From NCBI GenBank assembly GCA_039033855.1, contig JBCCBV010000001.1, positions 124,001 to 188,000 on the forward strand: DNA of 64,000 bases, written 5' to 3'. The notes under the pieces are model-generated. The model ran no database searches. It saw nothing but the letters and a program-made list of their open reading frames with translations, and was not told the DNA's origin. The stretch is from JBCCBV01 sp039033855. GTDB taxonomy: Bacteria > Planctomycetota > Phycisphaerae > Phycisphaerales > Phycisphaeraceae. Shown here piece by piece: positions 1 to 8,358 of the stretch (positions are counted from its first letter, which is position 1; every line of letters starts with the position of its first letter). The position numbers and the translations under genes were made by a program.

Positions 1-600
1 GATGAACTCGCCCGAGCGGAACGCGTTGCCCGAGTTCAGGTAGCTGGCGACGAACGTGAACGAGTCGCCGGCCGTCAACCCGATGTCCGACAGGTTGAAC
101 GACACGTTGAACGTTGCGTCGTTCGGGTCGCGGGTTCCGTCGGTGCTGACCGCGGCCACAAAGCCGAAGTTGTTGGGGTCGTTCACGATGTCAAAAATCC
201 CCGAGAAACCGGTGTCGATCGTGAGGCCGAAGTCGGCTTCGAAACCCGTGGCGAACCCCAGGTCCGACAGCTCGCCGCCGAAGCCCGTGCCGCTCAGCCC
301 GGCCCGGCCGGGGTCGCCCGTGTCGGACAACGCGCTGGTGTTGGCGATGCCGCCGGCCACCGAATCGATGTAGACCGCCGTGAAGTCAAAGTGGCCGCCG
401 GTGCCACGGGTCAGGGTCATGTTGGCCGTGCCGTCGGGCAGGGTCGTCACGGCCATGCTGCCAGGGCCGATGACCCCGCCGAAGCCGCTGTTGCCGTTGC
501 CGGCCACGCTGCCCGAACCGTTGATCGTCGCGATCTGAGCCTGGGCGACGCCGCCCACAAGGCCCGCAAGGCCCATCGCCAAACACGCATGCATTTTCAT
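1..600 (-). CDS. secreted protein, probable PEP-CTERM type, C-terminus off the left edge
   Basis: Only the first 200 codons are in the window. The start at 600 has a GGAGG site five bases upstream. The N-terminus (MKMHACLAMGLAGLVGGVAQA) is a signal peptide with an Ala-rich cleavage region. The mature part is rich in Gly, Ser, Thr, Asn and Asp (a run such as GSGSVAGNGNSGFGG) and looks like an extracellular beta-sandwich. Two other genes here have PEP-CTERM sorting tails, so I infer the same class, but the diagnostic C-terminus is outside the window. No enzymatic motif is visible. The exact function is unknown. Confidence 0.7.
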   Translation of the reverse strand, partial: MKMHACLAMGLAGLVGGVAQAQIATINGSGSVAGNGNSGFGGVIGPGSMAVTTLPDGTANMTLTRGTGGHFDFTAVYIDSVAGGIANTSALSDTGDPGRAGLSGTGFGGELSDLGFATGFEADFGLTIDTGFSGIFDIVNDPNNFGFVAAVSTDGTRDPNDATFNVSFNLSDIGLTAGDSFTFVASYLNSGNAFRSGEFI

Positions 601-907
601 GACATCCTCCAGGGTGAATCGCTCGTAGACCCAAATCGCCGAGCGGTGAACCAAAAATCTGACTCCCCGACCGAGGAACCTCGAACCGGGCCGAAAAGAC
701 TCTCACGGGCTGGTAAAACAGTTCACCAAATTGACCTGCTAAGAATCTTCGCAAACATTACAACGCTAATGTTCAAGATGTGTGAGGATTGCTCGTCGGA
801 CGCCAAAATCGTGCCCAATGCTCGCCCGCATCCGAAAACCGACCGGGGAAGCCGTCATTTTGACACACCGGGCAGGAACCCGACCCGCGCGGCGGCCAAA
901 TCTTGGG
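601..907. other. intergenic region, 307 bp
   Basis: This lies between the end of the reductase gene (stop at 908) and the start of the secreted protein (600), both leftward. It is visibly more AT-rich around 715-780 and probably holds the promoter of the secreted-protein gene. I could not choose a convincing -35/-10 pair. No ORF in it looks real. Confidence 0.5.
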
Positions 908-2599
908 TTACCCCTCCCCCAGAAACGCATGGGCGAAGGTCACCGCCATCGCGCCGTCGCCCACCGCCGCCGCCACCCGCTTGACCGAGCCGCTGCGCAC
1001 GTCCCCCACCGCGAAGATGCCCGGCCGGGTCGTCTCTAAAAAGTGCGGCTCACGCTCCGGCGCCTCCCCGAAACGCCGCCAATGCGCCGCGAACTCCGGG
1101 TGACGTTTGGCGTCCTGCCCCGTCGCCACGAAGCCCTTTTCGTCCAGCCCGCAGCAGCCTTGCAGCCACGCCGTCTGCGGCACCGCGCCGATCATCGCGA
1201 AGATCGCCGCGCAGCAGACCTTACGCTCGCTCCCGTCCGCTCCGCGGATCAGCACGTGCTCGAGCACGTCGCCGCCGTGCAGGCAGCTGACCTCCGACTC
1301 GGTCACGACCTCGATGTTCGGCTCGGTCACGATCCGGCGGATCAAGTAGTCCGACATGGTCTCGTGAAGACCGGAACGTCGCACCACCAGGCACACCTTC
1401 GAGGCGTGCTGGCTGAGGAAGATCGCCGCCTGACCCGCTGAGTTCCCGCCGCCCACCACCGCCACGGGGGCGTCGGTGCAATGCACGGCTTCCAGGTGGC
1501 CCGCCGCGTAATACAGCCCGACCCCCTCAAATCGGTCGCAGTTCTCGGCCTCGAGCTTCCGGTACCGGGCGCCGGTCGCCAGGATGACCGCCCTGGCCTG
1601 TATCACCTGGCCGTCGGTCAAGGTCAACGTCTTGGTGGCGCCTTCGCACTGGATGGATTCCACCCCAACCGGGCTGCACATCGTCGCCCCAAACTTGCGC
1701 GCCTGCATCACACCCTGCCGCGCCAGCTCGTTGCCGCTGATGCCGGTGGTGAAGCCGAGGTAGTTCTCGATACGGCTCGAGGTCGCCGCCTGCCCGCCCG
1801 GCGCGGTGGCGTCGAGCACCACGGTCTCCAGCCCCTCGCTGGCCCCGTACACCGCCGCCGCCAGGCCGCCAGGCCCCGCGCCCACTACGACGACGTCGTA
1901 CGGCTCGGTCTTGAGCTGCGGAGCCAAACCCATGCAGCGGGCGATGTCCGCGACGTTCGGGTTGCGGTGCACCTCACCCTGCTTGATCAGCAGCGGCAAC
2001 TGCTGGTGCGTGAGCTCGAACTGTTCAACGAAGGCCTGAGCGTCTTTGTCGGTCTCCAGATCGCGCCACACGAACGGCACTTGGTTGCGTCCAAAGAACT
2101 CGCGCAGGGTGTACGTGCCCGGGCACGAGCGAGGCCCCAGGATCTGGAGCTGCCCATAGCCGTGGCCCTCGAGCCAGGCCCGGCGGGCCATCAGGGTGCG
2201 CAGGATCAGGTCGCCGGCCTCGCTGTGCTCGCGCACCAGCGCCCGCAGCTGCTCATGGGTCAGTACCAAAACCCGCGTGCGCACCCGGGCCCTCGACTCG
2301 GCCACGGTCGGCTCGCCGGTGAACATCGACGTGTCGCCGATGAACATGCCGTCCGAGACCCGGGCGAAGTAAACGTCTTGCTCCGCGCGGTTGCGGTCGA
2401 AGAAGACCACCTCGCCCTGCTCGACGACAAAAAACGGCGCGTTACGTTGGCCTTGGGCGAAGAGCATGTCGCCCGGGGCGAACTCCCGGCAGGCGCCGCG
2501 CTCGGAGATCGCCGCCACCATGGCTGGCGACAACACCGGGTACAGCGTGGGGTCTTCGGCGTCGGGGATGTCGGCTGCGGGGGTCCAGGCAGCGGTCAT
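908..2599 (-). CDS. cyclic-nucleotide-binding domain fused to thioredoxin-reductase-like FAD/NAD(P) oxidoreductase
   Basis: A 563-residue protein in three parts. Residues about 20-145 form a cNMP-binding beta-roll, with EFAPGDMLFAQGQ at its start. Residues about 150-225 form a small thioredoxin/glutaredoxin-like fold containing SCPGTYT. From about 235 to the end is a class II pyridine-nucleotide disulfide oxidoreductase: VVVVGAGPGGLAAA binds FAD, AVVGGGNSAGQAA binds NAD(P)H and IFAVGDVRSG is the C-terminal FAD motif. The CxxC redox pair of true thioredoxin reductases (CATC) is not present in the NADPH domain, so the electron acceptor is uncertain. The start is ATG 2599 (GGAG seven bases upstream) rather than an in-frame TTG at 2605. 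Fused proteins of this kind are known in several phyla; their role is poorly defined. Confidence 0.88.
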   Translation of the reverse strand: MTAAWTPAADIPDAEDPTLYPVLSPAMVAAISERGACREFAPGDMLFAQGQRNAPFFVVEQGEVVFFDRNRAEQDVYFARVSDGMFIGDTSMFTGEPTVAESRARVRTRVLVLTHEQLRALVREHSEAGDLILRTLMARRAWLEGHGYGQLQILGPRSCPGTYTLREFFGRNQVPFVWRDLETDKDAQAFVEQFELTHQQLPLLIKQGEVHRNPNVADIARCMGLAPQLKTEPYDVVVVGAGPGGLAAAVYGASEGLETVVLDATAPGGQAATSSRIENYLGFTTGISGNELARQGVMQARKFGATMCSPVGVESIQCEGATKTLTLTDGQVIQARAVILATGARYRKLEAENCDRFEGVGLYYAAGHLEAVHCTDAPVAVVGGGNSAGQAAIFLSQHASKVCLVVRRSGLHETMSDYLIRRIVTEPNIEVVTESEVSCLHGGDVLEHVLIRGADGSERKVCCAAIFAMIGAVPQTAWLQGCCGLDEKGFVATGQDAKRHPEFAAHWRRFGEAPEREPHFLETTRPGIFAVGDVRSGSVKRVAAAVGDGAMAVTFAHAFLGEG

Positions 2600-2971
2600 C
2601 GGCAAGCTCCTTGTCCAGCAGACTCAACCAACCCGCCGGAATCAGCAGCGGGTCGGCTTCGGCAAAATCGCCCGAGTCGAACAAATCCACAGCGGCTCGA
2701 GTCGCACGAGAACCATACGCGCCGTACCGCCCTCTTCACCGCAGACGCGCCGCGCACCCCTGCAATTCCGTCCACCCGCGGCAGCCCCACCACGGAGACG
2801 CCCGCATCACCCCGGTATAGCGTTCACCGAACCTTTACACGATTCCGCTGAACCGATCGCCCGCCGCTGGCCGAACTCGGTTGCAGGGCCTAACCTTCGG
2901 CCACATCTCTCGCCCGCCTGTTTAGGCCACGTGGCCCGACAACCGGCGGCGATCACGGACGAGACGCAGCC
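2600..2971. other. divergent intergenic region, 372 bp
   Basis: This separates the leftward reductase gene from the rightward desaturase gene and should contain both promoters. Short ORFs on both strands here have no recognisable protein features. A TATAGC hexamer at 2816-2821 is a possible -10 for the desaturase, with a long leader. Nothing else stands out. Confidence 0.4.
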
Positions 2972-4027
2972 ATGACCTCCCTGCCCGCACCCACGCCGGC
3001 CGGCTCCACCCCTCCCAACGGCTCGACCGAGCCCGAGGCCAAGGCCAAGCCGCACATCGACCCCGCCGTGCAAGCCTTTGAAGAGAGCGGCGAAGGGCGA
3101 GCCCCCCTCCGCTTGCGCGTGATCAACCTCTTCGCCGTGGCCATCCCCTTCGGCGGGTTCCTGGCCGCCATCATCCTGCTCTGGGGCGTAGCCTTTAACT
3201 GGCTGTTCCTGGCCCTGATGATCAGCATGTACCTGATCACCGGGTTCGGCATCACCATCGGCTACCACCGGCTGTTTACGCACCGCAGCTTCAAAGCCCC
3301 ACGGCCCATCGTGGCGCTGCTGGCGATCATGGGGTCGATGGCCGTGCAAGGCCCCGTGCTCCAGTGGGTCGCCGTACACCGCCGCCACCACCGCCACTCC
3401 GACCACGACCACGACCCGCACTCGCCCCACGGCCACGGCCACGGCATCTGGAACACCCTCAAGGGCGTTTGGCACTCCCACCTGGGCTGGGTCATCACCT
3501 CGTACCGCTTTACTCCCACGCCCGAAGAAAAGCTCAGCGAAAAGCACGAGCTCAAACGCTCGGTCAAAGACCTCCTGCAAGACCCGCTCATCAAGTGGAT
3601 GAACTACACGTTCCCCATCTGGATGGTGCTCGGCATGGTCATCCCCGCGGCCATCGGCGGCCTGGTCATGGGCACCTGGACCGGCGCCCTGCTCGGCTTC
3701 CTTTGGGGCGGCCTGGCTCGATGCACCCTCATGCACCACATGACCTGGAGCATCAACTCGGTCTGCCACATCTGGGGCACCCGGCCGTTCCACAGCCACG
3801 ACCACAGCCGCAACAACCCCATCTTCGGGGTCTTGGCCCTGGGCGAAGGCTGGCACAACAACCACCACGCGTTCCCCACCTCGGCCCGGCACGGCCTGCG
3901 CTGGTGGGAGATCGACTTCTCCTATCTCATCATCCGAGGCATGGAACGCATCGGCCTGGCCAGCGACGTCCGCACGCCGTCGGCTTCGGGCATGGCGTCC
4001 AAGCGACGACCCACCGCCGCGGCGTGA
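2972..4027 (+). CDS. membrane fatty-acid (acyl-CoA/acyl-lipid) desaturase
   Basis: A 351-residue member of the stearoyl-CoA delta-9 desaturase family. It has the three histidine boxes that hold the di-iron centre: HRLFTH (99-104), HRRHH (136-140) and HNNHH (about 295-299). Hydrophobic pairs lie before box 1 (about 50-95) and between boxes 2 and 3 (about 205-240). The product introduces a cis double bond into membrane fatty acids using O2 and an electron donor not encoded nearby. The first 45 residues are Pro/Lys-rich and probably cytoplasmic. The gene is alone, ends 290 bp before the island, and has no clear Shine-Dalgarno sequence at its ATG. Confidence 0.93.
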   Translation: MTSLPAPTPAGSTPPNGSTEPEAKAKPHIDPAVQAFEESGEGRAPLRLRVINLFAVAIPFGGFLAAIILLWGVAFNWLFLALMISMYLITGFGITIGYHRLFTHRSFKAPRPIVALLAIMGSMAVQGPVLQWVAVHRRHHRHSDHDHDPHSPHGHGHGIWNTLKGVWHSHLGWVITSYRFTPTPEEKLSEKHELKRSVKDLLQDPLIKWMNYTFPIWMVLGMVIPAAIGGLVMGTWTGALLGFLWGGLARCTLMHHMTWSINSVCHIWGTRPFHSHDHSRNNPIFGVLALGEGWHNNHHAFPTSARHGLRWWEIDFSYLIIRGMERIGLASDVRTPSASGMASKRRPTAAA

Positions 4028-4314
4028 ACCAGCGACGCAAGAGCGCCCATCACACGATTGGCCTAGCACATCGGGTTAGCCTTCAGGTCTGCTAGACCTT
4101 TTCTGTAATTCTGCGCACACCGCCAACGCCACCCGTGCGAAACACGCAAGGTGGCTCTCTGAGAGCAAAGACCTGCGTGAGCTACGGCCGCCGGATCGAC
4201 CTCGCCAAAGCCCGCCAACCCTGAATTGCGTAGTGAACGTGACCCAACCGGCTGGGCCCGAACCGCAACGCAACCAGCGGCGCGGATCCAGTAGAAAGCA
4301 ACCCAAATCTAGAA

Positions 4315-4357
4315 TCAAAGCGGGTGAAGAGACTCGAACTCTCGACATTCAGCTTGG
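4315..4357 (-). repeat. att-like direct repeat, left copy (displaced tRNA-Gly 3' half)
   Basis: Identical over 43 bp to 12640-12682. On the minus strand it reads from the anticodon-loop 3' part through the variable region, T-arm and acceptor 3' strand to just past the tRNA end. Beyond 4357 the sequence diverges and cannot form the anticodon stem, D-arm or acceptor 5' strand, so this is not a functional tRNA. Confidence 0.88.
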
Positions 4358-4566
4358 AAGCCTGCAAACCCACCTCCGCTGAGCCGTATAAAACAACGGT
4401 TTGCGACACGCCCGATCCGCGTGTCAGCAGTACTGACAGCAGTAGCCGTGGGAAGGCCCCCTCGCACCCGGGGCTGGACATCGTCGCAGCCGCCTGGCCT
4501 TCGCTCCCCGAAGCGGTTCAAAAGGCCGTCGTGGCCATCGTCCAGGCCGGGGTGAAGGGCGACTGA
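4324..4566 (+). pseudogene. probable 3' fragment of an unknown gene, fused by chance to the att repeat
   Basis: The open frame begins inside the tRNA repeat, so its first residues are meaningless. Only the last 35 or so residues (LDIVAAAWPSLPEAVQKAVVAIV) look like real protein. From memory, similar short tails occur in planctomycete mobile regions, often near integrases; I could not check this. The stop overlaps the next ATG (TGATG at 4564-4568), which suggests an original operon. It is probably the leftover of a gene cut by deletion. Confidence 0.35.
4422..4442 (+). repeat. 20-bp island-end repeat, left copy, with internal dyad
   Basis: TGTCAGCAGTACTGACAGCA matches 12496-12515 at 19 of 20 positions in the same orientation. 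It contains the inverted repeat GTCAG-N5-CTGAC. It lies about 65 bp inside the left att copy, as expected of a recombinase or excisionase arm site. Confidence 0.5.
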
Positions 4567-5000
4567 TGCCTCTCACGCCCGACCAACGCCGAGCGATCAT
4601 CCGGCGGCACAAGCCCTGGCAGAAGTCCAGCGGCCCCAAGACGCCCGGGGGCAAGGCCCGAAGCCGCTGCAACGCCTTCCAGCACGGCAAGTACGCCACC
4701 TCCACGTCGATGTGCCCGGTGCCCGACGCCCGACCTGTCGATGGTCGCGATGGCGGCGCACCTCACATCGTGGCTCAGGACCCAGACCCGCGACCGCCGC
4801 CCCAGAGCCGAGGAGTGGGCCATGCAGCCGTGGTTCGAGCGCTGGGCGAAGATGAGCCCAGACAGCGACCTTGCCCGCGCGTTGCACGCCTCGCTGAAGG
4901 AGCATCTGCCCCCCCACCCGGGGGTCGGGGGGGCCAAGGCAGAACGTGTAGTGGTCTCGGAAAATTTTAGTGAAATCGAAACGGCGTCAGCGGACTGGAG
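4566..5000 (+). pseudogene. frameshifted small protein with GPKTPGGKARSRCNAFQHG motif
   Basis: From ATG 4566 about 55 residues read as a short family common in planctomycete mobile regions (core SSGPKTPGGKARSRCNAFQHGK). Near 4720-4735 the sensible reading moves to another frame and continues as a helical stretch (MVAMAAHLTSWLRTQTRD, then EEWAMQPWFERW, then LARALHASLKEHL) up to about 4920. One frameshift therefore seems to have broken the gene. A strong C7/G7 hairpin at 4908-4934 follows. The 3' limit is uncertain. Function unknown. Confidence 0.45.
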
Positions 5001-5109
5001 CGTGAGGCAGCGTCCGCCAAGGTTAGCCAAGTTTACGCGCGACGCTAAGCCAGCCCCGGTGCGTCGTCGCGTACGAATCTTAGTGCGGCGACTGATCTCT
5101 CCCCTCAAA

Positions 5110-5153
5110 GCTGATCCAGGTTGGAATACCGTAAACCGTGTTGATGGATCAGC
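5110..5153. repeat. inverted repeat flanking the IS3 orfA start
   Basis: GCTGATCCA at 5110-5118 and TGGATCAGC at 5145-5153 are perfect 9-bp inverted copies separated by 26 bases. The right arm overlaps the likely ATG (5144) of the transposase fragment. It may sequester that start or be part of the left end of the element. Confidence 0.45.
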
Positions 5154-5500
5154 GGAAAGGCAAGCGCAAAATAGCTCGGAAGAGGTTCAGCGCAGAGCAG
5201 ATGGTGGGCAAGCTACGGGGAGCCGACGTGATGCTGGTTGAGGGCTTGACTGTGACCTGGGCGTGCAAGCGTTTGGAGATCGCCGCAAGACCCTGCAGCT
5301 GGCGGACCAAGTACGGCGTGGTGGACCCGCAGATGGCCAAGCGGCTCAAGGAACTGGAGCGCGAGAACACCAGTCTCAAGCAACTGTTGGCCGAGACCCA
5401 CCTCGACAAGCGGTTGCTGCAGGAGATCGCGTAGGGAAATTGGTGAGCCCCTACCGCGCCGGAGGCGATCGACGTTGCGGAGGCGGTTTGCCGTGGACTC
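5144..5500 (+). pseudogene. IS3-family transposase OrfA with truncated OrfB (IS remnant)
   Basis: From ATG 5144, 96 codons (stop 5432-5434) match the OrfA layout of IS3 elements. There is an N-terminal KRFSAEQMVGKLR helix-turn-helix entry, a second helix region, then a leucine-zipper-like MAKRLKELERENTSLKQLL. The frame ends at TAG where relatives read on for a few residues (GNW here). OrfB would follow but only about 20 codons survive before the reading frame is lost, and no DDE residues are present. The element is therefore inactive. It lies in the decayed left third of the island. Confidence 0.75.
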
Positions 5501-5665
5501 TGAACTTGATCACTGGGGAAGGTCGAAGGTTTGACGTGGTAACACGACGGTGTCAGATGACGCAATCGTTGGGCGTACAGCGTGAGGATTAATACTCCAG
5601 CGAGCAGCGCTAGCGTCGCGGAGCAAAATTCAAGCGCCAGCAAGGCCGGTATTATACGCGGGAGG

Positions 5666-5694
5666 TTGACATATTGTATGCCTCCTTGTACTAT
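5666..5694 (+). promoter_or_regulatory. near-consensus sigma70-type promoter of the island operon
   Basis: TTGACA at 5666-5671, a 17-bp spacer and TACTAT at 5689-5694, in a locally AT-rich stretch. The expected transcription start falls on or next to GTG 5701, so the first gene would be translated from a leaderless mRNA. It is the strongest promoter by eye in the window. Confidence 0.78.
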
Positions 5695-5700
5695 TTTAGC

Positions 5701-6357
5701 GTGGTTTATGACGTTCAAATCGCCCAAGCCCTGGTCCGCTGCGAAGCCCAGCTCCAGAAGATCGCCGCCGAGGCAATGTCGTCCGGCGACTACCCCGCGG
5801 CGCGGGCTGGCCTAGAGCTCGCAGAGTTGCTGGCCGCGAGGCGAAACAGCTTGGAACCACGAAGCCCAACCGCGTCTGCCACGGACCAGCATTCCGTCAA
5901 ATCGACGCCCCTCGGGCCTGCCAACGGGCCGTTACGGTCGAAGACCACGACTCGGAAGACGGCCGCGGAGCGAACGCGTAAGGCCTCTGTTGGCAGCCGG
6001 TCCTATCCCAAGTTCGCCCGCCAAGGCGACAAGCTCATCAAGATCGGCTGGTCCAAACGCCTCCGACAGGAATACACCCACAAGGCGCCTTGGCCCGCCA
6101 TACGGGCGCTCGCCGAGCGGATTTTGGAACGTACGCGCGACGGCCAGCGGTTCACGATTGACGACCTTGTGCCGGTGCCCGACCCCGTAAACGACGGCCA
6201 ACTCCCCGCCTACCAGGTCTATCTGGGCGTCGCTTGGCTCCGGGACCTGGGCGTCCTGCACAAGCACGGCCGCGACGGCTACAGCGTCGAGCACGCATCG
6301 ATCTCCGACAAGGCTTTGTCCCAGGCGTGGGACCGGCTACCTTCTTCCAAGGCCTGA
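5701..6357 (+). CDS. winged-helix-like protein, first gene of the GHKL operon
   Basis: 218 residues from GTG 5701, chosen because the promoter -10 ends six bases upstream; an in-frame TTG at 5674 lies inside the promoter. The N-terminal 45 residues are an amphipathic helix pair. Residues about 50-105 are a low-complexity basic linker (Ser/Thr/Lys/Arg). Residues about 110-210 look folded: SYPKFARQGDKLIKIGWSK, then a helix and a wing-like segment (FTIDDLV to LRDLGVLHKHGRDGYSV). The C-terminal shape suggests a DNA-binding or protein-docking winged helix. It ends 18 bp before the GHKL ATPase gene and is surely co-transcribed with it. A regulator or specificity role is inference only. Confidence 0.72.
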   Translation: MVYDVQIAQALVRCEAQLQKIAAEAMSSGDYPAARAGLELAELLAARRNSLEPRSPTASATDQHSVKSTPLGPANGPLRSKTTTRKTAAERTRKASVGSRSYPKFARQGDKLIKIGWSKRLRQEYTHKAPWPAIRALAERILERTRDGQRFTIDDLVPVPDPVNDGQLPAYQVYLGVAWLRDLGVLHKHGRDGYSVEHASISDKALSQAWDRLPSSKA

Positions 6358-6375
6358 TTCTTTCGGGAGGTTTCA

Positions 6376-8358
6376 GTGAAGTGGCATTTCCAACAACACG
6401 ACGGCTACGCCGATATAGATCAATCGACCGCCGCGGAGGCCTTCGTCAGCGGCAATCTGCGTGACCTCGCCACGGCCTTGGTGCGTGAGTCTTTGCAAAA
6501 CGTGCTCGATGCGCAACGCGATGCGCAAGAGGGGCCGGTCCGCGTGCGCATGACGCTCGGCGAGACGTCGGCCGAGGTCGCCGACAAGTGGTTCGACGAG
6601 CTGCACGCGCATCTGGGCATGCCCAGCGCCGGCCTGCCCGACGCGCCAATGCCCGACGAGACTTGCCGAACGCTCACCGTCGAAGACTTTGGCACCACCG
6701 GCCTCACCGGGGATTACGCCAAGCCATACCGGCAAGGCGAACAGAACAACTTCGTCAACTTCCTGTACCACGAAGGCGTCACCGGCAAGGTCGGCCGGAA
6801 CCTGGGCAGCCGCGGCGTCGGCAAGATCGTGCTGCTGATGGCCAGCCGCGCCCGTACCAAGTTCGCCTATACCGTCCAGCACGACGACCCGGCGCAACGG
6901 CCCCTGCTCGTGGGCAAGAACCTGCTGCATTACCGCACCGATGCGGCGACAGGAAAAGCCTACGGCCCCAAGTCCTACTTCCTCGAAGACTGGCCGCACG
7001 GCGCCGCCCGCGAGCCGGTTCAGGATCCGCAAGCCACCGCCGAGTTCGCGAAAGACTTCGGGTTGACGCGCGACGGCCAAGCCGGGCTGTCGATCGTCAT
7101 CCCCTACTTAGACCAGAACGTACAGGCCCGAGACCTCCGACGTGCGATCGTCGCCGAGTACCACTACGCCATCCTCTCGGGCCGGCTGGTGGTCGAGCTG
7201 GCGCAAGGCGACGAGGTCGAAACGTTCGACCCCGCGCACCTGCCCAAGCTCGGCGACCCCGATGCAGACGCCATGATCCGCCTGGCGCGATGGGCGATCG
7301 CGCACCCCGAGCCCGACACGCACACCCTGCCGCCGACGCCCGGCGTACTTCAGCGCCTCGAAAACGCGCGGGTCCCGGACGCGGTGCGTCAACACATCCA
7401 AGGCAAGCTCGACGAACGCCAACCCGTTTCGGTTCGCGTGCCGTTGTTCGTCCACCCCAAGGGCTCCGAACCGCAGTCCACATGGATCGACCTGCACCTG
7501 GAGTTCGCCGACCGGGCCCACCGCAAGCCGTCCTTTATCCGCGAAGTCCTCCCGGTGACCGACGTGCGCAAGGCACGCGCCGCCCCGCAGGTCCGCGCGC
7601 TGGTCGTTGTTTCGGATGAGCCGATCCTCGGCCTGCTCCGCGCCGCCGAGGGCGCCAACCACACCGACTGGAGCCCGCGGACCGACGAATTCAAGAAGAA
7701 ATACAAAGGCCGGCTCGGCGAGATCGAGTTCGTCGCCACCGCCGTGGCGCAGCTCATCGACATCGTCCGTGGGGAGGCCGCCGAGCCCGTCGGCGGCATC
7801 GCCACGCAGTTCTTCTCGGCCGAGCACGTGGAAGACAGCCCCAAGCGCAAGGGCCAGGGCAAGAACCAGAAGCCCGGCGACCAGGAACAGGAACTCCCCG
7901 ACGACCTCGAGCCCAACCCCGGCGCCGCATACAAACTCGTCAAAAACCCCACCGGCTTCACGATCCAGCGCAACCCGGCCCGGCCGATCCCCAGCCGCCT
8001 GACCGTGCGCGTCGCTTACGACGTCCTGCGCGGCAGCCCGTGGAGCAAAAACGCCTACGACACCGCCGACTTCGACTTCCGCACCGTGCACAAGGAAATC
8101 CCCGGCAACGTCAGCGTGGCTTACAACGAGCAGCACTGCGGGCTCAAAACCCCCGACCCCGGCAACCGCCTGATCGTCACCCCCACCGACGACGACTTCG
8201 AAGTCATCGCCCACGGGTTCGACCCCAACCGCGACCTCATCGTCGATGTGCGCGACACCACCCCACGACCCAAACCCGTCACCGAACCCCAAGCCCAGGA
8301 GGCCGACCATGAGCGTCCAGCGGATCAACTTCACGAAGCGCAGCCGGCTGACGCGTGA
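6376..8358 (+). CDS. GHKL-type ATPase of an island-borne putative defence operon
   Basis: 660 residues from GTG 6376, with GGGAGG five bases upstream. The N-terminal 160 residues carry the GHKL (Bergerat) ATP fold: N-box E38-x3-N42-xx-D45 in VRESLQNVLDA, G1 box D104-x-G in EDFGTTG, and G2 box GSRGVGK (144-150). There is no histidine-kinase H-box and no MutL or Hsp90 signature downstream. The remaining 500 residues are unfamiliar: a mixed region, an acidic/Lys-rich linker around 495-520 (RKGQGKNQKPGDQEQE), then a beta-rich C-terminal domain. It probably undergoes ATP-driven clamping like MORC or GyrB relatives. Its 3' end overlaps the next gene by 50 bp, implying coupled translation. Confidence 0.83.
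   Translation: MKWHFQQHDGYADIDQSTAAEAFVSGNLRDLATALVRESLQNVLDAQRDAQEGPVRVRMTLGETSAEVADKWFDELHAHLGMPSAGLPDAPMPDETCRTLTVEDFGTTGLTGDYAKPYRQGEQNNFVNFLYHEGVTGKVGRNLGSRGVGKIVLLMASRARTKFAYTVQHDDPAQRPLLVGKNLLHYRTDAATGKAYGPKSYFLEDWPHGAAREPVQDPQATAEFAKDFGLTRDGQAGLSIVIPYLDQNVQARDLRRAIVAEYHYAILSGRLVVELAQGDEVETFDPAHLPKLGDPDADAMIRLARWAIAHPEPDTHTLPPTPGVLQRLENARVPDAVRQHIQGKLDERQPVSVRVPLFVHPKGSEPQSTWIDLHLEFADRAHRKPSFIREVLPVTDVRKARAAPQVRALVVVSDEPILGLLRAAEGANHTDWSPRTDEFKKKYKGRLGEIEFVATAVAQLIDIVRGEAAEPVGGIATQFFSAEHVEDSPKRKGQGKNQKPGDQEQELPDDLEPNPGAAYKLVKNPTGFTIQRNPARPIPSRLTVRVAYDVLRGSPWSKNAYDTADFDFRTVHKEIPGNVSVAYNEQHCGLKTPDPGNRLIVTPTDDDFEVIAHGFDPNRDLIVDVRDTTPRPKPVTEPQAQEADHERPADQLHEAQPADA

Noticed and set aside
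4315..4395. A second complete tRNA-Gly at the left end (TTCC in a loop-like context)
   Set aside because: Only the 3' half pairs; there is no matching anticodon 5' stem, D-arm or acceptor 5' strand.
5149..5727. 192-codon minus-strand frame with a hydrophobic stretch
   Set aside because: Opposite to the IS3 remnant and crosses the strong promoter; no start signal or family resemblance.
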